Positions 26,474 to 35,225 of a stretch of DNA of 64,000 bases are shown here, in pieces. Location of the stretch: positions 186,001-250,000 of the forward strand of contig CAVUID010000012.1 of the NCBI GenBank assembly GCA_963741495.1. The letters are read 5' to 3'. The DNA comes from Sulfurimicrobium sp963741495 (lineage in GTDB: Bacteria; Pseudomonadota; Gammaproteobacteria; Burkholderiales; Sulfuricellaceae). The notes under the pieces were generated by a model that was not told the DNA's origin, ran no database searches, and worked only from the letters and a program-made list of their open reading frames with translations. The position numbers were made by a program, and so were the translations under genes. How positions within the stretch are numbered: position 1 is the first letter of the stretch; every line of letters begins with the position of its first letter.

Positions 26474-27340
26474 ATGACCAGACCGCACGACGAACTGGAA
26501 TTGGGTCAGTTCATCCCCCTCCATTACCACTATCACATGCTCAACGACAACACCCGTGTCGCCGGCTTCAAGGCCGCGATCGAGCAAGTGGTGCGCCCCG
26601 GCTCGCGGGTGCTGGAGCTAGGCGGCGGCACTGGCGTGCTGTCGTTCTTTGCTGCCCGGCAGGGCGCGCGGGTGTGGTGCGTGGAGCACAACCCCCATCT
26701 GGCACACGAAGCGAGGAAGATTCTGGCGCGCAATCATTTCTCCGGCGAACTGGAAGTTATTGAGGCCAACGCTTTCGACTACCTTCCGCCCGAGCCGGTG
26801 GACGTGGTGATCTGTGAAATGATCCACGTCGCCATGCTGCGCGAAAAACAGATTGCCGTGATTCACTCGTTCAAGCAGCGCTATCTGGAAAAATTCGGCG
26901 GCCCGCTGCCGATCTTCGTACCGGAAGCCTTCATTCATGCAGTTCAGCCGGTACACCAGTCATTCAACTTCGAGGGCTTCTACGCGCCAGCGCCGCTGTT
27001 CCAGGATCCCGAAGCAATCCAGAACCGCACCTGGGAGCTGGGCCAGCCAGTGGTCTACCAGCGCGCGAGCTATGCGGACGCCCTGCCGGCACGCTGCAAG
27101 TGGGCAGGAGAAATCGGTATGGAACGCGCCGGCACGCTCAACGCCCTGCGCTTCATCACCAAGAATATTCTGGCCATCCTGCCGGGAGAGCGCCGCAGCA
27201 TCGACTGGCACAGCCAGTACCTGATCGTGCCGCTGGAAGAAGCGCTTCAGGTCGAAGCAGGGCAAAAGGCGCGCATTCGCTTCGACTGTGCACCGGGCGA
27301 CCCGCTCGACGCGCTCAGGCCGGAGCTTGTTACCTGCTAG
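26474..27340 (+). CDS. class I SAM-dependent methyltransferase (PRMT-like fold)
   Basis: A 288-residue protein with the SAM-binding motif VLELGGGTGVLSFFAA at about residues 44-59 and the acidic motif II in VWCVEHNP. The later VDVVICEMIHVAMLREKQ resembles the double-E region of protein-arginine methyltransferases, and a beta-barrel-like C-terminal half follows. The substrate is unknown; an arginine methyltransferase-like role is inference only. Its end overlaps the convergent quinone oxidoreductase end by 11 bases. Confidence 0.85.
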   Translation: MTRPHDELELGQFIPLHYHYHMLNDNTRVAGFKAAIEQVVRPGSRVLELGGGTGVLSFFAARQGARVWCVEHNPHLAHEARKILARNHFSGELEVIEANAFDYLPPEPVDVVICEMIHVAMLREKQIAVIHSFKQRYLEKFGGPLPIFVPEAFIHAVQPVHQSFNFEGFYAPAPLFQDPEAIQNRTWELGQPVVYQRASYADALPARCKWAGEIGMERAGTLNALRFITKNILAILPGERRSIDWHSQYLIVPLEEALQVEAGQKARIRFDCAPGDPLDALRPELVTC

Positions 27341-28331
27341 GCTCGATCTCCAGCACAACCTTGCCCGAGATATGCCCGTCTTCAATCAGGCGATGCGCTT
27401 CCGCAGCCTGCTTCAGCGGCAAGGCGCGGCTTACTGTCACTTTCAGCTTGCCCGCTTCGATCAGGCCCGCCGCCGCTTCCAGCATCTCGCGCTGCCTGAT
27501 ACGGGCAGCGTGCATGCCAAGCTGCATCGGGGTCAGCATCAGCTCGTAATGGATGCTCTGGTTGCGTGAACGGGCTGTTTTCAGATCGCCTGCTTCACAG
27601 TCAGCCTGCAGCAGCGTGACCACCCGAGCATAGACTTTCGCAGCGGCGAAGGATCGGCAGAAAGTACCGCCGCCAACCGTATCAAACACCATGTCCACGC
27701 CCTGCCCGCCGGTCCAGTCCAGCGCTGCTGTCACAAAGTCTTCCGCCTTGTAATCGATTATCTTCTCGGCCCCCAGCTCGCGGGCGAAGGCGGCCTTGTC
27801 CGGCCCACTGACGGTGACGGCCACCTTGGCGCCGAGGTGTTTCGCCAGTTGCACCGCCACATGCCCGACCCCGCCCGCAGCGGCATGGATCAGCACGGTT
27901 TCACCAGCCTTCAGCTGCGCCCGGTCAATCAGGGATTCCCAGGCGGTAATCCACACCAACGGCAGCGCCGCCGCTTCAGCCATGGAAAGCCTGCGCGGCC
28001 TGGCTGCGGCGTAATCTTCGTGGATGACCGTATATTCAGCATAATTGCCCTGCTCGCCGCCAATGCCGCCATTGAAGAAAAAGACCTCATCACCCGGCTG
28101 GAAGCGCGTCACGTCACTCCCCACGCTTTCAACCACCCCGGCGCCATCGCAACCGAGAATGGCCGGAAGATTCGGCACACCACCCTTGCGCAGCTTGGTA
28201 TCCACCGGGTTGACCCCAGCAGCGTGCAGTTTCACCTGGAGATGGGAAGGGCTTGGTAAACCCGGCACAGGAACATCCGCCAATTGCAATACTTCCGGCC
28301 CGCCTGCTGCAGTCAGCAAAATCGCTTTCAT
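27330..28331 (-). CDS. zinc-independent quinone oxidoreductase (MDR family)
   Basis: A 333-residue NADPH-dependent quinone reductase/zeta-crystallin-like protein of the medium-chain dehydrogenase superfamily. It has the GroES-like N-terminal half (GVNPVDTKLRKGG, LGCDGAGVVESVG) and the nucleotide-binding AAAGGVGHVAVQLAKHLGA. Structural and catalytic zinc cysteines are absent, as expected for the quinone oxidoreductase branch. Its start codon overlaps the stop of a 55-codon upstream gene by ATGA. Confidence 0.93.
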   Translation of the reverse strand: MKAILLTAAGGPEVLQLADVPVPGLPSPSHLQVKLHAAGVNPVDTKLRKGGVPNLPAILGCDGAGVVESVGSDVTRFQPGDEVFFFNGGIGGEQGNYAEYTVIHEDYAAARPRRLSMAEAAALPLVWITAWESLIDRAQLKAGETVLIHAAAGGVGHVAVQLAKHLGAKVAVTVSGPDKAAFARELGAEKIIDYKAEDFVTAALDWTGGQGVDMVFDTVGGGTFCRSFAAAKVYARVVTLLQADCEAGDLKTARSRNQSIHYELMLTPMQLGMHAARIRQREMLEAAAGLIEAGKLKVTVSRALPLKQAAEAHRLIEDGHISGKVVLEIEPSR

Positions 28332-28495
28332 TCTTTACCTCTATTTTTGTCCCAGACATAACGGTTGAAGCGCTGCCAGCGGCTCTGTTTATTCGCCAGC
28401 TTGCTCACGGATTTTTCCGCCTGCTGCCATTGCAGCGCCTTCTGCTGCTTCTTTTGCAGCAGTTCGAGCAGCAGGTCGGAGGCTTTCTTGCTCAT
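28328..28495 (-). CDS. small basic helical protein (55 aa), unknown function
   Basis: A 55-residue ORF starting MSKKASDLLLELLQKKQQ and ending YVWDKNRGKE, rich in K, Q and L and predicted to be one or two amphipathic helices. Its stop overlaps the quinone oxidoreductase start as ATGA, which implies co-translation and supports it as a real gene. No family is recognised. Between it and aroC lies a dispersed inverted repeat rather than another gene. Confidence 0.55.
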   Translation of the reverse strand: MSKKASDLLLELLQKKQQKALQWQQAEKSVSKLANKQSRWQRFNRYVWDKNRGKE

Positions 28496-28526
28496 GGCTC
28501 GTTTACCCTATAAACCTTAGTTCGAT

Positions 28527-28650
28527 AACCACGGAGAGCACGGAGTTCACGAAGAAAATAAATCTTGCCATTTTTTTGGCCTCACCCAAATACCCAGCAA
28601 TGCACATCTATTGTTCTTAACTCCGTGTTCTCCGTGTTCTCCGTGGTTCA
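28527..28650. repeat. dispersed inverted repeat, ACCACGGAG family
   Basis: Left arm AACCACGGAGAGCACGGAGT and right arm beginning AACTCCGTG at 28617 and ending TCTCCGTGGTTCA are near-complementary, with about 65 bases between them. The same arms occur at 40768-40847, so this is a dispersed element that is not specific to either neighbour. It lies between aroC and the 55-residue gene; no gene is seen inside. Transcribed, it would fold into a long hairpin. Confidence 0.8.
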
Positions 28651-28724
28651 ATTGCTTGTTCCACGCTCATCAGAGTAGAAGAGCCTATGTTAAACTTGAA
28701 GCCTGTTTTTTTCGAGTCTGAATC

Positions 28725-29831
28725 ATGTCTGGCAACACTCTCGGCACACTGTTCTGCGTCACTTCCTTCGGTGAATCCCACGGCCCCGCCATCGGTTGCG
28801 TGGTGGATGGCTGCCCACCGGGGCTGGCAATATCTGCCGAGGACATTCAGCTCGATCTGGACCGGCGCAAGCCGGGCACTTCGCGCCATGTCACCCAGCG
28901 GCGCGAGTCGGACACGGTGGAAATCCTCTCCGGCGTATTCGAGGGCAAGACTACCGGCACGCCGATTGCCCTGCTGATTCGCAACGAGGACCAGCGCAGC
29001 AAGGACTATGGCAACATCGCCGAGACCTTCCGTCCCGGTCATGCCGATTACACCTACACCCAGAAGTACGGCTTTCGGGATCATCGCGGCGGCGGCCGTT
29101 CCAGCGCACGCGAGACTGCGGTGCGCGTAGCCGCCGGCGCGGTTGCCAAGAAATGGCTGCATGAGCGCTACGGCATCGTGATCCGCGGCTACATGTCGCA
29201 ACTCGGCCCGATCGAAGTGCCGTTCAAAAACTGGGAAGATGTGGGCCAGAACCCCTTTTTTGTTGCAGACAGCAGCTACACGCAACAGCTTGAAGACTAC
29301 ATGGACGCCTTGCGCAAGTCGGGCGACTCTATCGGCGCGAAGCTCACCGTGGTGGCCGAGAATGTCCCGGTCGGCTGGGGCGAGCCGGTGTATGACAGGC
29401 TCGACGCCGACATCGCCTACGCGCTGATGAGTATCAATGCAGCCAAAGGCGTGGAAATTGGCGCCGGATTTGGTTGCGTGACGCAGAAAGGCTCCGAACA
29501 CGGCGACGAGCTGACGCCGCAAGGCTTCACCAGCAACCATGCTGGCGGCATTCTTGGCGGCATTTCCAGCGGCCAGGACGTGGTCGCGCATCTCGCCATC
29601 AAGCCCACCTCCAGCATCCGCATCCCTCGTCATTCCATCAACCAGGCCGGTGAGCCCATCATGGTGGAAACCCATGGCCGCCACGATCCCTGCGTCGGCA
29701 TCCGCGCCACGCCCATTGCCGAGGCCATGCTGGCCATCGTATTGATGGACCACGCCCTGCGCCATCGCGGGCAGAATATGGACGTAGTGTGCAAGACCCC
29801 CATCATTCCTGGGAAAGCAGGAAAACCATAA
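28725..29831 (+). CDS. aroC: chorismate synthase
   Basis: A 368-residue FMN-dependent enzyme that converts EPSP to chorismate, the last common step to aromatic amino acids. The three family signatures are present: GESHGPAIGCVVDGCPPG near the N-terminus, the FRPGHADYTY and RGGGRSSARET region, and RHDPCVGIRATPIAEAM near the C-terminus. It stands alone on the plus strand, 64 bases before an MFS transporter gene. Confidence 0.97.
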   Translation: MSGNTLGTLFCVTSFGESHGPAIGCVVDGCPPGLAISAEDIQLDLDRRKPGTSRHVTQRRESDTVEILSGVFEGKTTGTPIALLIRNEDQRSKDYGNIAETFRPGHADYTYTQKYGFRDHRGGGRSSARETAVRVAAGAVAKKWLHERYGIVIRGYMSQLGPIEVPFKNWEDVGQNPFFVADSSYTQQLEDYMDALRKSGDSIGAKLTVVAENVPVGWGEPVYDRLDADIAYALMSINAAKGVEIGAGFGCVTQKGSEHGDELTPQGFTSNHAGGILGGISSGQDVVAHLAIKPTSSIRIPRHSINQAGEPIMVETHGRHDPCVGIRATPIAEAMLAIVLMDHALRHRGQNMDVVCKTPIIPGKAGKP

Positions 29832-29895
29832 GCTATTCAGACCGCAGGGTTTTGTCCTTGCGCGCTTTTATGCCAGTGCTTAAATTAATGAACTG

Positions 29896-31056
29896 ATGCC
29901 ACAAGCCCTCCCCTACTGGCGCCTGTCCGGCTTCTATTTTTTCTATTTCGCCTTTGTTGGCGCCATATCCCCATTCTGGGGTCTGTACCTGAAATCGCTC
30001 GAATTCAGCGCATTCCAGATCGGCATCCTGATGTCGCTGCTGCAGGTGATGCGCATGTTTGCGCCCAATATCTGGGGCTGGGCTGCCGACCATACCGGCA
30101 AGCGCGTGGCTATCGTACAGGTGGCCGCGACGCTCAGCCTGGTGTCCTATGTCGGCGTGTTTTTCGGTACCAGTTTCCTGTGGCTGTTTGTGGTGATGTC
30201 GCTTATGAGCTTTTTCTGGAGCGCCTCGCTGCCTCTGGTAGAAGCCACTACGCTCAGCCATCTGGGTGAGCGTACCGAAAAATATGGCCGCATCCGCCTG
30301 TGGGGTTCGGTCGGTTTTATTTTTGCGGTGGTGGGCCTGGGCTACGTTCTGGATTTCGTGCCGATTCGCTTTCTGCTCTGGGCAATTCTCGGCATGATGA
30401 TCGGGCTGGCGCTATTTGCCCGCCACATCCCGGAAGCCCAAGTGGTGCCTCACCATACCGACCATCTTTCGGCCTGGCACATCATCAAGCAACCCGTGGT
30501 GCTGGCTTTCTTTGCCGCCAGCTTTTTCAATGCCGCCGCTCATGGCCCCTACTACACTTTCTATTCCATCTACCTGGTAGACCATGGCTATTCCAAAAGC
30601 AGCGTGGGCTGGCTATGGGCGCTGGGCGTCATCAGCGAAATTTTGATTTTCCTGTGGATGCCACGCCTGATGCGCCGCTTCAGCCTGAGCCAGATTCTGC
30701 TGGCGAGCTTTGCCCTGGGCGTACTGCGCTTTCTTGTCATCGGCTGGGGAATTGGCTGGTTCGGGCTGGTGCTTGCAGCCCAGCTGCTGCACGCTGCCAC
30801 TTTCGGTTCCTACCAGGCAGCAGCAATCGAGGTGATTCACCGGCTGTTTCGGGGCAAGCATCAGGCCAAGGGGCAGGCGCTTTACAACAGCGTGTCCTTT
30901 GGTGCCGGTGGCACGCTGGGCGGACTCTATGCCGGCTACACCTGGGATATGCTGGGGCCGCAAATCACTTTCACCATCGCCGCTGCCTTCGCTGCCATCG
31001 CTTTCCTGCTGGTGTACTGGAAGCTCGGATCGGAACTGGCAGAGAACCGACCCTGA
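29896..31056 (+). CDS. MFS transporter (HcaT-like MFS_1 group)
   Basis: A 386-residue, 12-helix major facilitator. The family loop motif between helices 2 and 3 reads GWAADHTGKR, and the N-terminus PYWRLSGFYFFYFAFVGAISP resembles the 3-phenylpropionate/nucleoside transporter-like group. The substrate is not predictable. It starts with MPQALPYW 64 bases after aroC and may share its transcript. Nothing unusual was noted. Confidence 0.9.
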   Translation: MPQALPYWRLSGFYFFYFAFVGAISPFWGLYLKSLEFSAFQIGILMSLLQVMRMFAPNIWGWAADHTGKRVAIVQVAATLSLVSYVGVFFGTSFLWLFVVMSLMSFFWSASLPLVEATTLSHLGERTEKYGRIRLWGSVGFIFAVVGLGYVLDFVPIRFLLWAILGMMIGLALFARHIPEAQVVPHHTDHLSAWHIIKQPVVLAFFAASFFNAAAHGPYYTFYSIYLVDHGYSKSSVGWLWALGVISEILIFLWMPRLMRRFSLSQILLASFALGVLRFLVIGWGIGWFGLVLAAQLLHAATFGSYQAAAIEVIHRLFRGKHQAKGQALYNSVSFGAGGTLGGLYAGYTWDMLGPQITFTIAAAFAAIAFLLVYWKLGSELAENRP

Positions 31057-31216
31057 CGTTTTGGCCCCACGTTCCTGGCAAGCCATCTCCTTTCGCCCGC
31101 AATAAAAGCCCCCACCAACCTCTAGACCGCCTGCGGCAATTTTCCGTATTTTCAATTCAAATCATGAAGCTATGATTTGAGCTCAGGTTCATGCCCACAA
31201 AAAATCAATTTATTGC

Positions 31217-31284
31217 TTGCGCTAAAAACAAACCGCACAATATAATCATTCGAACACATGATCATTAGATCACCTTATGTGTTC
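31217..31284 (+). promoter_or_regulatory. putative promoter with downstream dyad, cytochrome cluster
   Basis: TTGCGC (31217-31222) and a perfect TATAAT (31241-31246) are spaced 18 bases apart. Just downstream lie the inverted arms GAACACAT (31252-31259) and ATGTGTTC (31277-31284), a plausible repressor site at or just after the transcription start. The TetR regulator at 33.5 kb is a candidate, but this is inference. The rest of the 264-base gap shows nothing recognisable. Confidence 0.4.
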
Positions 31285-31320
31285 ATAACGCAAAACTATA
31301 CTCAAACCTGGAGATGTCTC

Positions 31321-31917
31321 ATGAAAAAAATACTTCCCATCAGCCTCATTCTGGCAAGCAGCATTTTGTTGAGCAGCCACGCATCCGCCGAGACCCCGAA
31401 GCCTGCGGCGCCCATGCCGGTTGAAATGCAGCAGATGATGAAAGTCTACTCTCCAGAACTGCGCCAGAAAGTGATGGCCCTGTCGCCGGAACTGAAGGGA
31501 ACGATTCAGGAATTGCACGCCGGCCACACTCGCCGCGCCAAAGAAACCAATCTGCGCCAGATCATGCATGAGATCCTTTCCGAGTACCAAAGCATCGCTT
31601 CAGCCATCGCAACCGACAATGCCGAACAAGCCGCCGAAGCCGCGCGCCGTCTGGCAAATCACCGCATTCCAAAAGGCGGCCTGCTGGCTTACTTCCCGCT
31701 GGACAAGGTCAATACCGCTGATATGTCCATATTGCCAACCATGAACACAGCCGTTGAAGGCAGCGCGCTCAAGCTTGCCGACGCAGCTGACAAGGGCGAT
31801 CTGTCGATGGCCGCTTCATACATGAGCGACATCATGACCGGTTGCGTCGCCTGCCATCAGAAATTCCGCGGCGTACCTGGCAATTCGACTCAACTGAGGC
31901 TCCCTGCAAGCAAGTAA
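31321..31917 (+). CDS. exported monohaem cytochrome (cytochrome c'-like)
   Basis: A 198-residue periplasmic protein. A signal peptide MKKILPISLILASS...ASA ends at about residue 24. The mature part is almost all helical and carries a single CXXCH haem site near the C-terminus (TGCVACHQKF), the arrangement of four-helix cytochrome c'. The ATG at 31321 has GGAG upstream; 21 further codons in frame are not signal-like. It heads a cluster with a FadL-type porin and a small membrane protein, all before one terminator. Confidence 0.85.
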   Translation: MKKILPISLILASSILLSSHASAETPKPAAPMPVEMQQMMKVYSPELRQKVMALSPELKGTIQELHAGHTRRAKETNLRQIMHEILSEYQSIASAIATDNAEQAAEAARRLANHRIPKGGLLAYFPLDKVNTADMSILPTMNTAVEGSALKLADAADKGDLSMAASYMSDIMTGCVACHQKFRGVPGNSTQLRLPASK

Positions 31918-31953
31918 ACCACACGATATCTATACCAATTCTGAGGAGAAATG

Positions 31954-33117
31954 ATGATGAATAAGAAAATTATTGCCGGCGCCGTATCCGGGATCATGTT
32001 TGCCATGGCACACAGCGCACACGCCACCAACGGCGACCAGATGCTGGGCGTTACCGCGACACAATGGGGTATGGGTGGCGCTGTTGTGGCCGCACCACAA
32101 GACGCGGGAACGATCCTGACCAACCCGGCGGGTCTGGCTGATTTGGGTATCAAGGAAGTACGTTTCGACATGGGTGTGGGCTTGCTCAACCCACCACGCA
32201 AGGCCAACGGGAAAGACAGCGACTCCGACTACTACCTCATGCCGTCCGGCGCGGTGGCGTTCAACGTCAACGACAGGCTGTTCATGGGCATGGGCATGGG
32301 CGGCACTTCCGGCAGCGGCGTCGACTTTGCCGACGCATCGATTGCACCGGCGACGCATGCATTCGTCACCACCAAGCAGTCCTTCAAAATCGCGCCCGGC
32401 TTCGCCTACAAGGTCAGCGACCAGCTTTCTCTTGGCGCCGCACTGCAGATCGGCTACCAGAGCCTGGCCATATATAACGGAATGTTCCCCGGCGGCCCCC
32501 TCGCTCTGCCCCAGACCCAGGTCTACGGCTACGGCATGAACGTTGGCATGACCTACAAGGTTAACAACGCAGTTCAACTGGGTGCGAGCTGGACCAGCAA
32601 GACCAACATGGACGAGTTCGAGTGGAACACCAACGCCGGCACCTACCGCATGACCATGGATATGCCGCAAATATTTGCTCTTGGTGTAGCCTTCAAGCCC
32701 ATGCCGGGCCTGCTGATCGAGGCGGACGTGAAACATATCGGCTTCAGCGACGTGCTTGACCGCGTTCCTTTTCAGACCCCGGGCGGCACCAGTAGCATGA
32801 ATTTTGGCTGGAGCGACCAGACTGTCTACGCCATCGGCGTGCAAAAGGAAATCGATGACAAAACCACGATTCGCGCCGGTTTCAACTATGGCAAGTCGCC
32901 CATCGGTGCAGAGGACGTGGACACCAACATCGGCTCGCTGGCAATCACCGAAAAGCACCTTTCGCTGGGCGTGACGCGTAAATTCAGCGACAAGGCATCC
33001 GCCTCGCTGTCCTACGCCCATGCCTTCAATAACGAAATTACTTCGAACACCGGGACAAACAACAAGATCGAGCTGGAACAGAATATTGTCAACGTCCAGC
33101 TCAGTTACAAATTTTAA
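31954..33117 (+). CDS. outer-membrane protein, OmpP1/FadL/TodX family
   Basis: A 387-residue beta-barrel channel for hydrophobic compounds. A signal peptide (to about residue 24, ending HAHA) is followed by the FadL-type N-terminal sequence GGAVVAAPQDAGTILTNPAGLA with the NPA motif. Alternating aromatic strands end in QLSYKF with the C-terminal phenylalanine needed for Bam assembly. Three ATG codons in tandem follow GAGGAG; the second gives the best spacing. The cargo is unknown. Confidence 0.9.
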   Translation: MMNKKIIAGAVSGIMFAMAHSAHATNGDQMLGVTATQWGMGGAVVAAPQDAGTILTNPAGLADLGIKEVRFDMGVGLLNPPRKANGKDSDSDYYLMPSGAVAFNVNDRLFMGMGMGGTSGSGVDFADASIAPATHAFVTTKQSFKIAPGFAYKVSDQLSLGAALQIGYQSLAIYNGMFPGGPLALPQTQVYGYGMNVGMTYKVNNAVQLGASWTSKTNMDEFEWNTNAGTYRMTMDMPQIFALGVAFKPMPGLLIEADVKHIGFSDVLDRVPFQTPGGTSSMNFGWSDQTVYAIGVQKEIDDKTTIRAGFNYGKSPIGAEDVDTNIGSLAITEKHLSLGVTRKFSDKASASLSYAHAFNNEITSNTGTNNKIELEQNIVNVQLSYKF

Positions 33118-33130
33118 TTAGGAGCATTTC

Positions 33131-33334
33131 ATGACAGTTGACCGCATCGTGCACTTTGTAGCCGGCCTGATGGTGCTGATCAGCATCTCGCTGGCGCACT
33201 TTTCCGACCCTGCCTGGTTGTGGCTCACCGCTTTTGTGGGTGCCAATCTGGCACAAAGCGGCGTAACCGGTTTCTGCCCGCTGGCTTTCATGCTCAAGAA
33301 ATCCGGCGTCAAGGAAGGAAGCTGCTGTTCTTGA
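33131..33334 (+). CDS. DUF2892 inner-membrane protein (YgaP-like)
   Basis: A 67-residue protein with two hydrophobic helices and the DUF2892 pattern TVDRIVHFVAGLMVL and AQSGVTGFCPLAFMLKK. It ends in an unusual double cysteine, GSCCS. In YgaP this domain is fused to a rhodanese, so a sulfur-related role is often suspected; here it stands alone. It lies 13 bases after the FadL gene and is followed by a strong terminator. Confidence 0.85.
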   Translation: MTVDRIVHFVAGLMVLISISLAHFSDPAWLWLTAFVGANLAQSGVTGFCPLAFMLKKSGVKEGSCCS

Positions 33335-33359
33335 GGTTGAAATAAGAAAGAGCAATGCT

Positions 33360-33395
33360 CCGGCAGCAGGCTTCCGGCCTGCTGCCGGTTTTTTT
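33360..33395 (+). terminator. rho-independent terminator of the cytochrome/FadL/DUF2892 cluster
   Basis: CCGGCAGCAGG (33360-33370) pairs perfectly with CCTGCTGCCGG (33378-33388), followed by seven T residues. It lies 26 bases after the DUF2892 stop and separates this cluster from the TetR gene. Confidence 0.95.
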
Positions 33396-33465
33396 GTTAT
33401 ACCGACCACCTTACAAAATCCAACTATAATTACCTGTCGCTTTTTTTCTCGAGGCAAGAAAAAAC

Positions 33466-34074
33466 ATGGCTGCAAAAAAACGCCAATCTGCTGAAATCCG
33501 CCGACACGACATCGTCAAGGCCGCGATGGAAATCATTCGTCACGAGGGTGTTTCCAGGCTGACCACTCGTTCGCTGGCAAAAGCGGTAGGCATTGCCCAA
33601 CCCACGCTGTTTCTGCATTTCGGCAACAAGAGCCACGTTCTTGTTGCCCTGGTGGATTCCATTCAGGAAGGGCTCCAGCAAGAACTGATGGGCCTCGCAC
33701 TGGACAAGATGACACCGCTGGAGCGCATCAAAACGGTGATTCGCACCCATCTCGATTTTATCCAGAACCAGCCGGGCATTCCGCGCCTGCTGTTTGCTGA
33801 GGAACTGCAGAGTGAAGATCCCCTGTTTCGCGAGCGCATGGATCAACTGGTGATGTTTTTTCTGAGATTTATTGCCGGCATGATCAGTGCCGCGCAGGAA
33901 GCCGGCCAAATTCGCGCCGACATCATTCCGCAGCAGGCTGCCTGCCTGCTGATCGCCGCTGTTCAGGGCCTGGCACTGCGCTGGGTACTCACGGGCGGCG
34001 AGCGTTTTGTCCTGTCAGAACAGACTGACATAGTCACTTCCACCTTGCTCGAAGGCTGGATGCCACGAACTTAG
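33466..34074 (+). CDS. TetR/AcrR-family transcriptional regulator
   Basis: A 202-residue regulator. The N-terminal helix-turn-helix (about residues 12-58) includes VSRLTTRSLAKAVGIAQPTLFLHFGNKSHV. The C-terminal ligand domain has a pattern seen in fatty-acid or efflux regulators, but the ligand is unknown. Because it directly follows the FadL-type channel and cytochrome cluster, that cluster is a natural target. Its stop overlaps the convergent clsB-like stop by 4 bases. Confidence 0.9.
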   Translation: MAAKKRQSAEIRRHDIVKAAMEIIRHEGVSRLTTRSLAKAVGIAQPTLFLHFGNKSHVLVALVDSIQEGLQQELMGLALDKMTPLERIKTVIRTHLDFIQNQPGIPRLLFAEELQSEDPLFRERMDQLVMFFLRFIAGMISAAQEAGQIRADIIPQQAACLLIAAVQGLALRWVLTGGERFVLSEQTDIVTSTLLEGWMPRT

Positions 34075-35225
34075 GGTCTGTGACGCCCATACCCCGCCAT
34101 ACCCATCAGCAGGCGCACCCCGCCATAACTCAGCCAGGACAGCAGGCGCAGATATAGCGGCTGCTTTTTCCAGCTATCGTAAGTCACGACCCGCGATCCC
34201 TCGGCCATCGACTGTTCCAGGCTCGCCCCCAGCTCACCGGAAAAACCCCCATCATCCACGATCACGTTCGCCTCGCGCGACAGCAGCAAACTGAATGGAT
34301 CAATATTGGATGAGCCCACCGTGGCCCATTGACGGTCAATCACCGCCACCTTGGCGTGCATGAAGCTGCGGTGATACTCGTAAATCACAATTCCGGCATC
34401 GAGGAAAACGCCATACAAAGCGCGCGTGGCATAGTGCAGCAGCAGGTACTCCACCCGCCCCTGCAACAGCAGGGTCACTTTCACGCCGCGCGCAGCGGCA
34501 CTGATCAGCGCCTGGCGAAAGCGGCGACCAGGCAGAAAATAGGCATTGGCGATAATCACTTCGGAATCGGCCTGACTGATCGCGTCCAGGTAAGCATCCT
34601 CGATATCGCGCCGGTGGTTGATATTGTCGCGCACCAGAAAAGCCGCGCGCACACCATCAGCGAAGGGCAGAATCAGTGGGTCGCGCTGCTGGCGGCGGCG
34701 CCGCCGTTTCAGCTGGGACCAGGCTACCAGTCCCCACAATTTTCTTGCAGAGGCATGCACCGGCTGAACCAGCGGCCCCTCCACCGTTACGGCATAGTCA
34801 TAGCGGGGCGGGGTCTGCCCCGGTGTATCCATGTCGTCGATGATATTGATCCCGCCAACGAAAGCGGTCCGGTTGTCCACCACGACGATTTTGCGATGCA
34901 GGCGACGGTAACTGCTACGGCGGAATTTGGCCAGCACGGGGCGGTAAATCAGCACCTGCACGCCGGCAGAGCGCATCGCGTCAATCACTTCGCGTGGCAG
35001 ATCTTTCGTGCCATACCCATCGAGCAGCAGGTGAGTAGTCACACCGCGACGCGCCGCCCGCGCCAGCGCTGCAGCAATTTGCTGCCCGGTGCGGTCGTTC
35101 TCGAATATGTAGGTTTCAAGATAAATTTCTCGCACCGCCTGATCAATCGTAGCTTCCAGTGCAGGAAAATAGTCCGCGCCGTTTTCCAGCAAGGTAATGC
35201 GGTTGCCGTCAACAAACGGGGTCAT
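34071..35225 (-). CDS. clsB: cardiolipin synthase ClsB-like (phospholipase D family)
   Basis: A 384-residue phospholipid synthase with two HKD motifs, HRKIVVVDNRTAFVGG and HAKVAVIDRQWATVGSSN, each containing the H-x-K-x4-D active site. It should make cardiolipin from phosphatidylglycerol with another phospholipid. I choose the ATG at 35225, which overlaps the upstream nuclease-like gene as ATGA; a longer frame to 35438 runs through that gene. The same pairing (ybhP-clsB) occurs in E. coli. Confidence 0.9.
   Translation of the reverse strand: MTPFVDGNRITLLENGADYFPALEATIDQAVREIYLETYIFENDRTGQQIAAALARAARRGVTTHLLLDGYGTKDLPREVIDAMRSAGVQVLIYRPVLAKFRRSSYRRLHRKIVVVDNRTAFVGGINIIDDMDTPGQTPPRYDYAVTVEGPLVQPVHASARKLWGLVAWSQLKRRRRRQQRDPLILPFADGVRAAFLVRDNINHRRDIEDAYLDAISQADSEVIIANAYFLPGRRFRQALISAAARGVKVTLLLQGRVEYLLLHYATRALYGVFLDAGIVIYEYHRSFMHAKVAVIDRQWATVGSSNIDPFSLLLSREANVIVDDGGFSGELGASLEQSMAEGSRVVTYDSWKKQPLYLRLLSWLSYGGVRLLMGMAGYGRHRP

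Noticed and set aside
28617..29765. Open frame of 382 codons on the minus strand inside aroC
   Set aside because: It is the mirror of a GC-rich gene with strong third-position bias. aroC on the plus strand is complete and conserved, while the opposite frame has no recognisable domain.
31930..33021. Open frame of 363 codons on the minus strand opposite the FadL-type gene
   Set aside because: The FadL gene has signal peptide, NPA motif and terminal phenylalanine. The opposite frame is unlike any protein and lacks a ribosome site.
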